A stretch of 64,000 bases of DNA. It comes from Hoplostethus atlanticus. Lineage: Eukaryota > Chordata > Actinopteri > Trachichthyiformes > Trachichthyidae. Each line of letters starts with the position of its first letter. Position 1 is the stretch's first letter. The stretch lies in NCBI GenBank assembly GCA_034670405.1, contig JAXDDX010000063.1, positions 124,001 through 188,000 of the forward strand, read 5' to 3'. Shown here piece after piece: positions 21,785-32,579 of this stretch. A program made the translations under genes and the position numbers. The notes under the pieces were generated by a model. It ran no database searches and was not told the origin of the DNA. It was given only the letters and a program-made list of their open reading frames with translations.

Positions 21785-23269
21785 GGGTGCTTTCACACCT
21801 ACCTTGTTTGGTCCAGACCTTCGGACTTTTCAGTTTGGTCCGAACCAAAATGGCAGGTGTGAAAGGTGCCTCGGACCATGGTCCGGACCAAAGGACCAGA
21901 ATTTGGTCCGACCAAAAGAGGTGGTCTCGGTCCAGATTAAACTGAACCAAGGTTTGGTTCGTTTACAGTGTGAAAACACTTTTTTGGATGGTTCGAACTT
22001 TCGGACCAATTACAGGAAGTTGAGGCAGGCTATCGTCGGCGACGATATAATTTTTGCATGACGAGGACGTTCATTTGGCGGATTCAAACTAGTCTAGAGT
22101 ACTGCGCTTGAAGTTGGTGCTGCTGGTAGTAATGCCATAATAATAATACTATAGTCAGTTTTTTTCTGATTATTGCAGCCCAAAGTGATTGAATTTGCAG
22201 CGGCTTTTACCAAAAATTGCGATGCAATTTGTGATATTTTTCGTGTTATCTTGTGGTAAAACAGCAGGAATTGATGAAAATTTCCTCCCCAAAACATTGT
22301 AAACTGCCCACTAGTAATCGTCACACATTAATACCTCCCGGGGCCGCCGGCTGAAAACTAGCTTTACTACACATGATCTCTGTCTAGTGCTTTTCTTTGT
22401 ATTTCATTCCTTTTTAATCCTAGTTTTCTTTACATTATTTTTGTTTGTTTTTTCCCTTTAGGCTGCAATGCAGCATATCTACAATTTGCCATCACATCAT
22501 TAGTTGACCTGTCACGTTCCTGTCCCGCTCTAATCTGTCAGGTCTGTCAGTGCTGCCAGTTTGACACAGAGAAAAGGAGAGAGATGTCCGGAGCTGAGAA
22601 CGCACATCTAACTAGTCACCGGCCTGTTAGCAGCAAATCAACTTGAACCGTTTATGAAATGATTAGGCTACACCGAGGCGCGGCCCGTCCCACCGGCCCA
22701 CCGGGATTTGTCCCAGTTGTCCCGATTGGCCACTCCGGCATTGTCCTATCAAAGACTCAGGATAACAAGAAAGAAAATGGTGCAAATTGCATATTTAAAT
22801 AAAAAAACAACCTCCCGAACATGTAGGAGTATTAATGTGGAAGCATTGTGCCAATTTGACCGTTTTATGCGGGGTATTTTTTGGCAAAATGGAAGCTCTT
22901 GCAAGTATTCAGGCAATTAGTTGAATTTGCGTTAATTATTGCGATCGCAACATTCTGGAGGGACTGTATAGTGGCAACGAAATGACTCTGTTCATTCATT
23001 TCATTCAAACGGAAAAGGCTATCCGCCGAATTGACAACACGCCAACGTCAGACGCACGCCCGTCTACAAACCGATCAATGTCAAGTATAGGGAGACGCAG
23101 CCCACGTAGGTGATGACGACAGGACGTAGGTATGTCATCCAAAGGTCTTTAGTGCACTCGCAAAATTGCAATGTGAAACCAAAACTAACCGGATCAAATG
23201 TATACAATGTAACAAAAACATGAACCTTGGTTCGGACCTTGTTCCGGACTTTCAGGTGTGAAAACGCCC
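21785..23269. mobile_element. Harbinger-type non-autonomous transposon, TAA target duplication
   Basis: Left end GGGTGCTTTCACACCT (21785-21800) pairs with the inverse of the right end AGGTGTGAAAACGCCC (23254-23269). TAA flanks both sides (21782-21784 and 23270-23272), the 3-bp TWA duplication of PIF/Harbinger. Many subterminal GGTCCGGACC-type short inverted words follow the left end. No transposase ORF is visible. Confidence 0.7.
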
Positions 23270-23272
23270 TAA

Positions 23273-23780
23273 AGCTCTTTGGAGCTTAGTTTTGGAAAGA
23301 CCTATACATTATTAGTACTATTATTATCTTGCACAGAATTTGACTATATAGAAAACAGAAACATTTTCACACAGACCCAATAAGTGTCCCAATACATGAC
23401 ACAGACTAAATTGTAAAATAAGTTGTCATGGGCTCATGAAATATCAACTTTTAACATTAAAACCTACTTGAAAACTGAAAATGAAATGCTTTGCTCTTAA
23501 CATGTGTTTAACATCAGCATTGCAGAGCTGGGCGGTATGTCAGGAAGCAGGATAATGCAGAGATCACTTCAGTCCTAATGGCTGACATTGCCACCATCAC
23601 TTGCATGAATGGATCCTTTCAATCAATGTTGACACTCTTCACCACTCACAGTAAAAATAACTTGATAGAGGCTTTATAGTTGTCTTACAAATCTCCTACA
23701 ACCACAGCTGAAACCATCTTGGAAGTCTAATAATGGCTAAATATATAACAACCAGGCTAAAATGGGAGATACCTGTAAAA
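23273..23780. other. no feature recognised; may include unrecognised Ty3 LTR
   Basis: The 5' LTR of the Ty3 element must lie immediately upstream of 23895, but its start could not be defined; TGTTGTGGTG at 23781 is only a candidate. Confidence 0.3.
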
Positions 23781-23894
23781 TTGTTGTGGTGTATGTGGAT
23801 GTATGAGGTATGAGGATGCTTTGCTAGTAGTTCTGAAATAAACCTTCACATTTAACATATACAATCGGACTTGCGTATACTCAATAACACGACA

Positions 23895-23908
23895 TGGTGT
23901 CAGAAGTC
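23895..23908 (+). promoter_or_regulatory. Ty3 primer-binding site, tRNA-Leu type
   Basis: TGGTGTCAGAAGTC directly follows a terminal CA of the presumed LTR. It fits the 3' end of a tRNA-Leu complement and is the start point for minus-strand DNA synthesis. Confidence 0.55.
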
Positions 23909-23995
23909 TTGTAGGTTAGTAATGCGTGAAGAAGTAAGGAAAAATTAGTATCATTTGGAGTTACTTTTATGGTGAAAGGGACCATTAGCGGAACA

Positions 23996-26480
23996 TGGCG
24001 GATGTCAACGCGAACGAGGAGGCAGCGGTTGTTGCACAGAGAGCAGCAGGATCGAGTGCTACGTTCAGCATTCAGTCACTGGAGTCCTTCAACTTCTTCA
24101 ACAGTGGGCCTAATGGATATGGAGGTTTGAAAGATTTTGTCTGGCAAGTAATTTGAATGCTAGCTCTGAGGAGAATCAAGTCAACACACTAATATACTGT
24201 ATGGGAGATTCAAGGATTCAAGATTCAAGATTCAAGAACTTTATTTGTCACATACACACACGGGGTGTGTAGTGAAATGAAAAGTGGCAATGCTCAACGG
24301 GAATGTGCAAAAGGCAACAGTACACAGTATTTACAATAAAAAAACAACACAATATTTACAGTATTACAGTAATTACAGTAAGAGCTCTTATATAAAAAAA
24401 ACAACACAATATATACAGTAAGAGCACTTTGGAAATGAAAATATAGTAGTAAGGGAAATTGTATGAATGTAATATACTATAAATTATGTGTAGTCTTTAC
24501 CTAAGTGTGTGTGTGCATAAGAGGGGCAGTGTGTGTGTCTTGGTGGGGGCCCTGGTGAGGTCAGAGTTCACAGTCCTGATGGCCTGAGGAAAGAAACTCC
24601 GTCTCAGTCTCTCTGTTTTGGCAGCGTGACTACGGAGGCGCTTGCCTGACCGCAGCAGCTGAAACAGTCCGTTGTTGGGGTGGTGAGGATCCTTCATGAT
24701 CCTGCAGGCTCTGGTTCTGCACCTCCTGGTGTATAAGTCCTGCAGGGTGGGGAGTGTAATTCCAATAGTGCGCTCGGCCGAACGCACTACTCTCTGCAGA
24801 GCCTTCCTGTCCTGAGCGGAGCTGCTGCCAAACCAGGCAGTGATGCTTCCTGTCAGGATGCTCTCCACAGCTCCAGAGTAGAAGGACTGAAGGATCCTCC
24901 TGGGAGACTTTGAATTTCCTCAGCTGCCTGAGGTGGTAAAGGCGCTGCCTCGCCTTTCTCACCAGAGTGTCAGTGTGTGTGGACCATGTCAGATCTTCGG
25001 TGATGTGGACTCCCAGGTATTTATACCTGCTCACCCTCTCCACAGTATTCCCATTAATCCCCAGTGGTGAGTACGTCCTCTGTTGTTGTGTCCTCCTAAA
25101 GTCCACAATCAGCTCCTTAGTTTTGGTGACATTCAGGAGGAGGCTGTTGTCCTGGCACCAGAGTGACAGATCAGCAACTTCCTCCAGGTAGGCCTTCTCG
25201 TCGTTGTTGGAGATCAGGCCCACCACCACTGTGTCATCCGCAAACTTAATGATGGTGTTGGAGCTGAACCTGGCCACACAGTCATGTGTGTACAGGGAGT
25301 ACAATAGGGGGCTGAGGACGCAACCCTGGGGGGATCCTGTGTTCAGGGTGAGGGGGTTGGAGGTGTGTCTACCCACCCTGACCACCTGGGGCCTGGCGGT
25401 CAGGAAGTCCAGGATCCAGGCACACAGGGGGGTGTTCAGTCCCAGCTCAATCAACTTGCCAGCCAGTCTGGTGGGGACTATGGTATTGAAAGCTGAACTA
25501 TAGTCAATGAACAGCAGTCTCACATAGCCCCCCTTCCGGCTGTCCAGATGAGAGAGTGTGGTGTGCAGTACCTGGGAGACAGCATCATCCGTGGATCTGT
25601 TGGGACGATAAGCAAACTGCAGCGGGTCCATGGAGCAAGGGAGGAAGGCGCAGATGTAGTCCTTAATCAGCCTCTCGAAGCATTTCATGACCACCGAGGT
25701 GAGGGCCACCGGTCGGTAGTCATTCAAGCATGCTGGAGAAGCATTCTTGGGCACAGGGACAATAGTGGATCTCTTGAAGCAGGCGGGGACCACAGACTCA
25801 GCCAGGGAGATGTTGAATATAGTGGTGAACACTGGAGCTAGCTGATTAGCACAGGTCTTCAGTACTCGTCCAGATATGCCATCTGGACCAGCAGATGGCA
25901 GCAGATGAGGCTGAGGATGTTTTGCGTGGGCTAACTCTGACGGAAGGACAAAGGAATACTTACCAAGGAGTGCGCGATGGCTTCCAGAACTTTTTCATTG
26001 TCAAGAAAAACATCATCTATGAGCGGGCTAAATTCAACATGTGCAAAGAAGGAGAAAATGAGACTGTGGACTCTTTTGTCACTGCACTCTATGCACTAGC
26101 AGAACACTGTAGCTACGGAGTGCTACATGATGAGGCTGGTCGTGGGGCTCGTGGACGTGAGGCTGTCAGAACGCATGCAGCTGGACAGAGATCTGACGCT
26201 GGAGAAGACACTAACAATGGCGCAGCAGAGTGAGGAGGTAAAGCGGCAGCAAACAACTCTGCGTGGTGGCACCGGGACAGAGGCAAGTGATCTGTTGATC
26301 TAGCTTCACTGTGTTTAAAGGCAGTAGCAAGAAAGCTAAAATCAAACCTCACCATGCTAATAGCTACCAAGCTAAGCCACACAATGCTCAATTCAGCAAG
26401 GGGAAAAGTGTTCAGTGCCATAAATGCGGCAGCTCTCCATCTCCAAAGCATGATTGCCCTGCCAATGATGCCGTCGCCGA
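23996..26480 (+). pseudogene. Ty3/gypsy Gag, interrupted by LINE-A
   Basis: ATG 23996 opens MADVNANEEAAVVAQRAAGS and continues FSIQSLESFNFF. The frame shifts near 24140 but a matching continuation (NASSEENQVNTLIYCMGD) runs to the LINE insertion at 24208. After 25893 the same protein resumes: [51 protein letters not shown] zinc knuckle (CHKCGSSPSPKHDC) is at about 26417-26460. This is the capsid/nucleocapsid of a Ty3 element. Frame shifts and stops (e.g. near 26235) and the 1.7 kb insertion make it non-functional. Confidence 0.75.
24208..25893 (-). mobile_element. LINE-A (Rex1-like) copy inserted in Ty3 gag
   Basis: 3' tail repeat (TTGAATC)n reads out at 24208-24240. The RT-encoding frame runs from 25832 down to about 24500, with one extra base near 24903 that splits it into two overlapping ORFs. 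RT motifs: [47 protein letters not shown] and the catalytic [10 protein letters not shown]. 5' truncated: the endonuclease and the first RT helices are absent. Very similar to the copies at 41.1-42.4 and 55.0-57.0 kb, which indicates recent spread. Confidence 0.85.
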
Positions 26481-26699
26481 GTTGTTGCTGAGAAGGGGAG
26501 AAAAAGAGGTGAAGGAGGATGTCTACGTCACCAGACACCTGCACACTGCGTTGCTGGGAAGGCCTGCTATCGGTAAGCTGGAGCTTGTGGCACGTCTAGA
26601 CAGCATCACCATGGAGACGCTGAAAACAAGTTATCCAAAGCTGTGCAGCGGTCTCGGAGAAGTGCGGCGCCATCAAGCTGAAACCAGGGGCTGAACCAT

Positions 26700-28014
26700 T
26701 CTCACTGAAGACACCCAGACTGATTCCATTGCCGCTGATGGACAAAGTCAAGCAAGAACTGTCCCACATGGAAGGCCTCGGAGTGATCAGTAGAGTCGAG
26801 GAGCCTACAGACTGGTATTCTGTGGTGGTGCCCAAGAAGAAGGCGCAGTATGAATATGTGTTGATCTCACAAAGCTCAACGAGTCAGTGTGTTGAGAAAA
26901 GTACATCCTGCCGTCTGTGGAAGAAACACTGGGAATGCTGGCTGGAGCCAGAATATTTAGCAAGTTGGACGCTAATATGGGGTTTTGGCAAATACCCCTG
27001 ACTGAAGATTCAGCTCAATACACAACATTCATCACACCTTTTGGCCAATATCATTTCAATCGGCTTCCTTTTGGCATTGCCTCTGCCCCAGAACACTGAT
27101 GGACTCGAGGGTGTTGTCTGCCACATGTGCTGGTGTGGGGCCGAACACAGGAGGAGCACGACGCTCGACTGCATGTTGTGCTAGGGAAGATCCAGAAGGC
27201 GCGCATCACCCTGAACGTCGACAAGTGTGACCTGTCGAAGCAAGAGGTGACCTTTTTGGGCCATGTGATCTCCGCTAGCGGCATTAGCCCCAACCCGAAA
27301 AAGTCAGAGGCCATAAAGAAAATGGAGGAGCTGACGAACTTGAGTTAGCTGAGGACCTTTCTCGGAATGGTCAATCAGCTGGGGAAGTTCATCCCGCAGC
27401 TCTCAGAGAAAGACAAGCCTCTCCGAGACCTGGCTCCGAGACCTGAAGAATTGCTGGCTGTGGGACTCGACCAGGCCAAAGCTTTTCAAGACCTGAAAGA
27501 TGTGCTGTCATCCCCACCTGTGTTAGCCAGGTACGATCCAAACAGGGAATGCAAAGTCTCTGCAGACGCGTCATCTTACGGCTTAGGAAGTGTGCTTCTT
27601 TAAAAATGCGAGGAAGAATGGAAGCCGGTAGCCTATATGTCGCGGTCTCTCACACAGACAAAGCAGAGATATGCACAAGTGTAAAAGGAGGCCTTGGGCC
27701 TGACCTGGGCTTGTGAGGGGTTCTGAAACTTTCTCATCGGCAAACACATTGGATGCTCTCCCCCCACGGTTCAGCGTTTTCAGATGCAGCTCATGCGCTA
27801 CTCCTACTCCATTGCTCATGTGCCAGGAAAGTGTCTGTGGACAACTGACACGCGCGCCTGTAAAAAAGAGTGCAACACCCGATGAAAATGAGCTCTTCGA
27901 GATCACAAACATCTACGTGGACATGATCATGGAGAACCTGCCAGCGAGCACTACCTACCTGGCTGAGCTGAGGAGAGTGATGCAGCTGTGTGAGGACGGC
28001 TGGCCAGCACACAG
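26700..28014 (+). pseudogene. Ty3/gypsy pol: RT and RNase H, 5' part of split pol
   Basis: RT landmarks are MPLMDKVKQELSHMEGLGVI, LDANMGFWQIPLTEDSAQY, TPFGQYHFNRLPFGIASAPE and VTFLGHVISASGISP. A deletion near 27115-27130 removes the expected YxDD catalytic loop, so polymerase activity is lost. RNase H follows (VLARYDPNRECKVSADASSYGLG, about 27515-27590), then a stop at 27601 and further frame breaks. The last codons (AELRRVMQLCEDGWPAH) belong to the RNase H-integrase linker and stop exactly at the ERV insertion. The same linker continues at 32580. Confidence 0.8.
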
Positions 28015-28514
28015 TGTTATGGAAAATCATGATGTAAGTGTGCTTTTGATATGCTTAAACTATAAATTGCAATAATATGTATGTATGTGTAGTCTTAGCC
28101 AGTGGAAAACCACTGAGCAAGGAATGTGTGTCTGTGTGTTAATTTCCTGTGGCCTGGCTGAAAGTTTGACCTAGGATCAAAGAAAGGTCAAGTCGTAAAG
28201 AGTTGGGCCAGAACTCTTATCAAAGGGGAGATAACCCCTTCACGGTCGAGTGATGGGGGATGGCCTTGCATATCTTTATTCATTAGCATTTTACTATGTG
28301 TGTCTGTAGAACTAGTCATTCATGTGTATAAATGTATCTGTGAAACTGAATTCCTGAGCTCATTCTGCATACACCTCGGTGTGTGTGGTTTGAGCTCTGC
28401 TTGCAAGCATTAAAGGCCTAAGAGACCAGAGTCTCTGACGAATATTGTGTTATAGCTTTATTGAGCTGATCTCACCAACTAGACAAAGTGCAATTGATTT
28501 AAATTGCCACGACA
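28015..28514 (+). repeat. ERV 5' LTR (500 bp)
   Basis: Starts TG, ends CA. A TATAAA box lies at 28327-28332 and an ATTAAA polyadenylation signal near 28411, consistent with U3-R-U5 order. A GAGACCAGAGTCTC hairpin sits near 28421. Differs from the 3' LTR by one base. Confidence 0.9.
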
Positions 28515-28517
28515 ATT

Positions 28518-28535
28518 TGGGGGCTCGTCCGGGAT
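28518..28535 (+). promoter_or_regulatory. ERV primer-binding site, tRNA-Pro
   Basis: TGGGGGCTCGTCCGGGAT, three bases after the LTR end, is the tRNA-Pro complement used by gammaretroviruses. Confidence 0.9.
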
Positions 28536-28784
28536 TCCTAACTTGAGTTTTTCCGTGAGTTGTTTCTGTGAGACGCTGCTGAGAGGTTAACCGTCCAGGG
28601 CAAGATACCCTGAGCTAGAATCCTCCCCCAGGTGGAGATCGTAGCCGACGCACCGGGGTGAGAAGAGCAGCGTCTAAACGGAGCGGATCACGGACTTCTC
28701 AATACGGAATCCCACGGAAAAAGAATCAGGTGAGACCACAATATTCGTAAAAAAAAAAGAAAAAAAAGAAAAAACAGCTGAAAG

Positions 28785-29061
28785 AAAAGAACGGGGTTCT
28801 TTTAAACAAACGGGGTTTGTTAAAAACAGAACGGGGTTCTGTAAAAAAAGGTTAGGGTTTGATGGCTGACGAGTCTACTTAACTTCTTGCGGTTGAACTG
28901 CAAGGGGACTTAAATCCATAAAAGAACGGGGTTCTTTTAAACAAACGGGGTTTGTTCTGGGGTTTGTCTCTAAAAAGAAAAGAACGGGGTTCTTTAAAGC
29001 AAACGGGGTTTGCGGCTCTAAAAACAAAAGAACGGGGTTCTTTTAAGCAAACGGGGTTTGC
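28785..29061 (+). promoter_or_regulatory. array of nine GGG-triloop hairpins in the ERV leader
   Basis: Nine perfect inverted repeats each close on the loop C-GGG-G: 28785-28803, 28805-28821, 28826-28842, 28920-28938, 28940-28956, 28979-28995, 28999-29013, 29026-29044 and 29047-29061. Stems are 6-8 bp and of four sequence types (AAAGAAC, ACAAAC, ACAGAAC, GCAAAC), each with matching partner strands. Location between primer-binding site and gag start is where retroviral packaging and dimerisation signals lie. Function is inferred from position only. Confidence 0.8.
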
Positions 29062-29200
29062 AGAGAGTTTATAACCGGTAAATTAGCGCTAATAATAATA
29101 ATAATAATAATAGTAATAATAATAATAATAAAGCGATTATAATATACAAATTGTGAAGGTATAATAACTAGAGCTCAATAAAAATAAAAATAAATAAAAA

Positions 29201-30040
29201 ATGGGAGGTGAGTGTAGTAAAGGAACCAAACAAGAGGCAAAACTTGTAGAGTGCTCAGGATGCGCGCAGATAATGAGTGGATACAGGGGGGAGCAGGACT
29301 GGACATGTGCACAATTGAAGTTATGGTGTGAACTGGGTTTCCCTGAAAATGGAAGTTTATTTAAGGAAACTTAAAAGAAAGGTTGGAAGAGTTTGAGGAA
29401 AGGGAGAAAAAGAAGAAAGTGGAAGAAAGTGTAGAAGTTGATTGAAAGCATATCTGGCATGGTTATGTGTGGCTCAAGAAAAACAAACATTTTATAGAAG
29501 TCAGGTAGGAAAAATAACTAATCAGTGTGCTCAAGTCTCATCCTGCAGAATAGATCCTGACCTGGACTGTCCGACCAGACCGATCCATCCCAATGCACCC
29601 CCAGCACCTCCACAGAGACCAGCACCACCACTACTGCTGCCTGGACTACCGCCCTATCAACAACAACGGAAGGTTGCTGCCATCCCTGCCATCTACCCCT
29701 CCCTGACAGATCTCAAAACCCTACCATGGGGTCACCAGTCTCCTCCAGGATGAGATGCAGCCAGTGATGGCCAGCAGACAAGCAGAGACAGAGGCTACCA
29801 AAGGGGAGGACAAGGAGTAAGGAGGGGGAGAGCAGAGCTCCAAGCAGATTGAGCAGACAGAAAAAGGACAATGTATGTTATATCTGTGGTTCCAAAGAAC
29901 GTTGGGCGCGCAAGTGTCCCCACAGATATGAAGATGATGACCAGCCAAGACAGCAGAAAAAGTTTTCTGTCTCCAAGCCAAGAGGTTTCTGAAAGGGGGG
30001 TGCAGCAGGAGAGGATTGGCTGTCTGGGGAGAAAAGGAAG
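29201..30040 (+). pseudogene. ERV gag remnant
   Basis: The ATG at 29201 gives MGGECSKG, an N-terminal Gly consistent with matrix myristoylation. The frame stops at 29371; coiled-coil-like Glu/Lys-rich sequence continues in another frame to 29444. A Pro-rich stretch (about 29545-29690; PNAPPAPPQRPAPP) resembles the segment between matrix and capsid; most of the capsid is missing. A nucleocapsid-type zinc knuckle occurs at about 29877-29920 (CYICGSKERWARKC), where Arg stands at the position usually held by the metal-binding His. Not functional. Confidence 0.7.
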
Positions 30041-30149
30041 GGTCACGGCAACAGGTGAGCATGAGCCTAAAAAATTAACTGATAAACCTGACCAAGCTAA
30101 AGCTAAGCCTAATATGATCCAACACATACCATTAGGTGTAATGTCAATG

Positions 30150-31290
30150 ACAAAATTGTAATAAATGGGGAAATATTAGATTTCCTAGTTGATCCTGAAA
30201 AAAATTAAGAAAAAGTCATAAGCATTCATTTCTGCTTTCAGAAGTGTGTCCTGATGGCTAGAGATTTGATGTGTGCTTTTGGTGTGAACCTAGAATGCAG
30301 CAATAAAATGGCATAAAAATTGTTAGGAATAGTGAAAGGAATGTTAGTGTGCAAGGAGTAGTGATGAGTAAAGGTTCTCCATTGTACTATTATTCTTGGG
30401 ACCTAGTCCCCACAGGCGGGGTCTGTGTCACAAGATTTGTTGAAACTAAGAGAGAAGAGAAAAAAAAATGAACCTGAAGCTATAGAGGGAAGCACACCAG
30501 TTTTTGAAGCACTGTTGAAAGAGGGAATAATTGTGCCATGCCCAGACTCACCTTGTTCCACTCCTATCTTTCCTGTTAAAAAGCACCAGTAGGGTAAGCC
30601 AGAAAAGAGCTTCTCCCCAGGAAAAGAAGGGGTGGAGAAAGAACAACTGTAAATATGTTGATAATGTTTGGAGTGGTCCAAATGGGAACCCGTGTCTCCC
30701 TAAATGTTTATTTCATTTCTATGCAGTGTTGACACATGGAAAGGATCATGTGTCAAAAGGGGGGATGGTGGAAGCTATGAACAGACAGTGGAAGCTATGA
30801 ACAGGCAGTGGAAGCTATGAACAGACAGTGGTATACACAAGGCTTCTTAAAATACTCACAAAAATTTTGTTTAAAATGCATAATTTGTACAAGAAACAAT
30901 GTTGGCAGAGGGCAACAGACACAGCAGTCTAGCCACCCAACACCAGATCAACCATTTGATCACCTAATGATGGATTTCATTGAGTTAAGCCCATGTGAAG
31001 GGAAAAAGTACTGTCTGGTCATAGTTGACATCATTTCTAAATGGACTGAAGTTTTTCGTGTTAATACTCAGACAGGGTTATCTCCCTTTGAGATAATCAC
31101 AGGAAGACCAATGGAGACTATGCTCAGTTTCATTTCATTTCATTTCATAGTAGTATGTTGGCCTACTGCACTAACTTCTCTAAGGGGTTAAGCCTCATAC
31201 ATTCACAGGTGAAGGCTGCTCTCCCTACACCAGCTGAAGGAACACTCCGTTCCATCAAACCAGGAGATTGTGTGGTGATCAAAGACTGCA
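30150..31290 (+). pseudogene. ERV pol remnant: short protease, RT and integrase pieces
   Basis: A protease-like scrap (ILDFLVDPEKN, near 30175) lacks the D-T/S-G active-site triad. RT fingers are represented by EALLKEGIIVPCPDSPCSTP (about 30510-30570); the palm with the catalytic Asp pair is deleted. Integrase begins with an HHCC zinc-binding module (HGKDHVSKGG ... CLKCIIC, 30733-30885) and the first catalytic-core Asp (LMMDFIEL), then jumps to the core end (TGLSPFEIITGRPME). A short C-terminal segment (LRSIKPGDCVVIKDC) follows at 31235-31285. A 21-base direct repeat (GTGGAAGCTATGAACAG-type) at 30769-30830 marks a local duplication. Confidence 0.7.
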
Positions 31291-31872
31291 GGAGAGTGTG
31301 GTGGATGGACAATGGAAAGATCACAACCATGGCATGATAAAAATCAAGGAAACAGCAGTGATACACCACCATCAGTCCTACAACTGGACTATAATAACAG
31401 CGGCTTTAACAATGACACACACCTCCACGAGAAAAGAGAACTACACCAGCTCGACACGTTATGGCTGATCGGAGCAGACTACAGCTTGTTTGAAAGTAAC
31501 GTGGTATCAATTCATGCACCTGTTACCTTGTTCCAATCTATCCTTGTGATACCTGCTGGTCCAGATTTTCTGGACTCTGATACCAATGGACACCACCGTG
31601 CCAAGAGATGGGCCTCTTGGGGAGAACGATCCCTCAGTGGATCACATTCCTGATGAATTCAGACTTTTTGGTAAAGCGGAACTGGTGTGTTTGGATGGGT
31701 TGGACCAAAGCTTGCTAAAGTTTTAATGCCAATAATAGTGATGTGTATTGTATTGTGCTGTTGTGTAACTTGTGTGGGACCTTTCTGTATTGTCATAATG
31801 AGATCTGTGATTGACAAAATGGTGAAAATTACTATGGGGACAATACATACAAATTCCTACAGAAGGAAATGA
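31290..31872 (+). pseudogene. ERV env remnant
   Basis: A surface-type frame (31312-31650) contains an RAKR furin-like cleavage motif at about 31594-31605 and then a stop. A separate frame at 31687-31870 carries the membrane anchor (GPKLAKVLMPIIVMCIVLCC and a hydrophobic continuation). The transmembrane subunit's ectodomain is missing between them, so no functional envelope can be made. Assignment rests on position before the polypurine tract, the cleavage motif and the anchor. Confidence 0.6.
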
Positions 31873-32065
31873 TTTGGATGATTTTTGACAAAGAAAGTAT
31901 CAACTCCAATGAAATTGAGAATTTAGCAATGTTAGTTGCCTTATGAGACATTTATGCAGATTTTACTGTTCTAACTGATGACTCTAATGTTTAATATGAT
32001 TGTTTAACATATCTGAGGAGTGTAGGACTTACATCATTATTCTTTATGTGATCATTTATATGATC

Positions 32066-32076
32066 AAAGGGGGGAA
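32066..32076 (+). promoter_or_regulatory. ERV polypurine tract
   Basis: AAAGGGGGGAA lies immediately before the 3' LTR, the plus-strand primer position in retroviruses. Confidence 0.85.
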
Positions 32077-32575
32077 TGTTATGGAAAATCATGATGTAAG
32101 TGTGCTTTTGATATGCTTAAACTATAAATTGCAATAATATGTATGTATGTGTAGTCTTAGCCAGTGGAAAACCACTGAGCAAGGAATGTGTGTCTGTGTG
32201 TTAATTTCCTGTGGCCTGGCTGAAAGTTTGACCTAGGATCAAAGAAAGTCAAGTCGTAAAGAGTTGGGCCAGAACTCTTATCAAAGGGGAGATAACCCCT
32301 TCACGGTCGAGTGATGGGGGATGGCCTTGCATATCTTTATTCATTAGCATTTTACTATGTGTGTCTGTAGAACTAGTCATTCATGTGTATAAATGTATCT
32401 GTGAAACTGAATTCCTGAGCTCATTCTGCATACACCTCGGTGTGTGTGGTTTGAGCTCTGCTTGCAAGCATTAAAGGCCTAAGAGACCAGAGTCTCTGAC
32501 GAATATTGTGTTATAGCTTTATTGAGCTGATCTCACCAACTAGACAAAGTGCAATTGATTTAAATTGCCACGACA
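32077..32575 (+). repeat. ERV 3' LTR (499 bp)
   Basis: Same sequence as the 5' LTR apart from one missing G in AAAGAAAG(G)TCAAG. Followed by the ACAG target duplication. Confidence 0.9.
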
Positions 32576-32579
32576 ACAG

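Larger units (their letters stand above)
28015..32575 (+). mobile_element. Endogenous retrovirus, gammaretrovirus-like, two near-identical LTRs, internally deleted
   Basis: LTRs at 28015-28514 and 32077-32575 begin TGTTATGG and end CCACGACA. The target duplication ACAG lies at 28011-28014 and 32576-32579. A tRNA-Pro primer-binding site follows the 5' LTR and a polypurine tract (AAAGGGGGGAA, 32066-32076) precedes the 3' LTR. The interior is only about 3.56 kb and retains pieces of gag, RT, integrase and env, none of them intact. LTR comparison by eye shows one single-base difference (an extra G near 28188), implying a very recent insertion. Confidence 0.9.

Noticed and set aside
25204-25841. 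Plus-strand ORFs opposite the LINE-A RT
   Set aside because: Antisense shadows; the same ORFs recur antisense to every LINE-A copy (39.4, 41.1, 55.4, 55.7 kb).
28740-29060. CRISPR-like or satellite interpretation of the repeated ACGGGGTT words
   Set aside because: Unit spacing is irregular, the units form hairpins of differing stem sequence, and the location is the retroviral leader.
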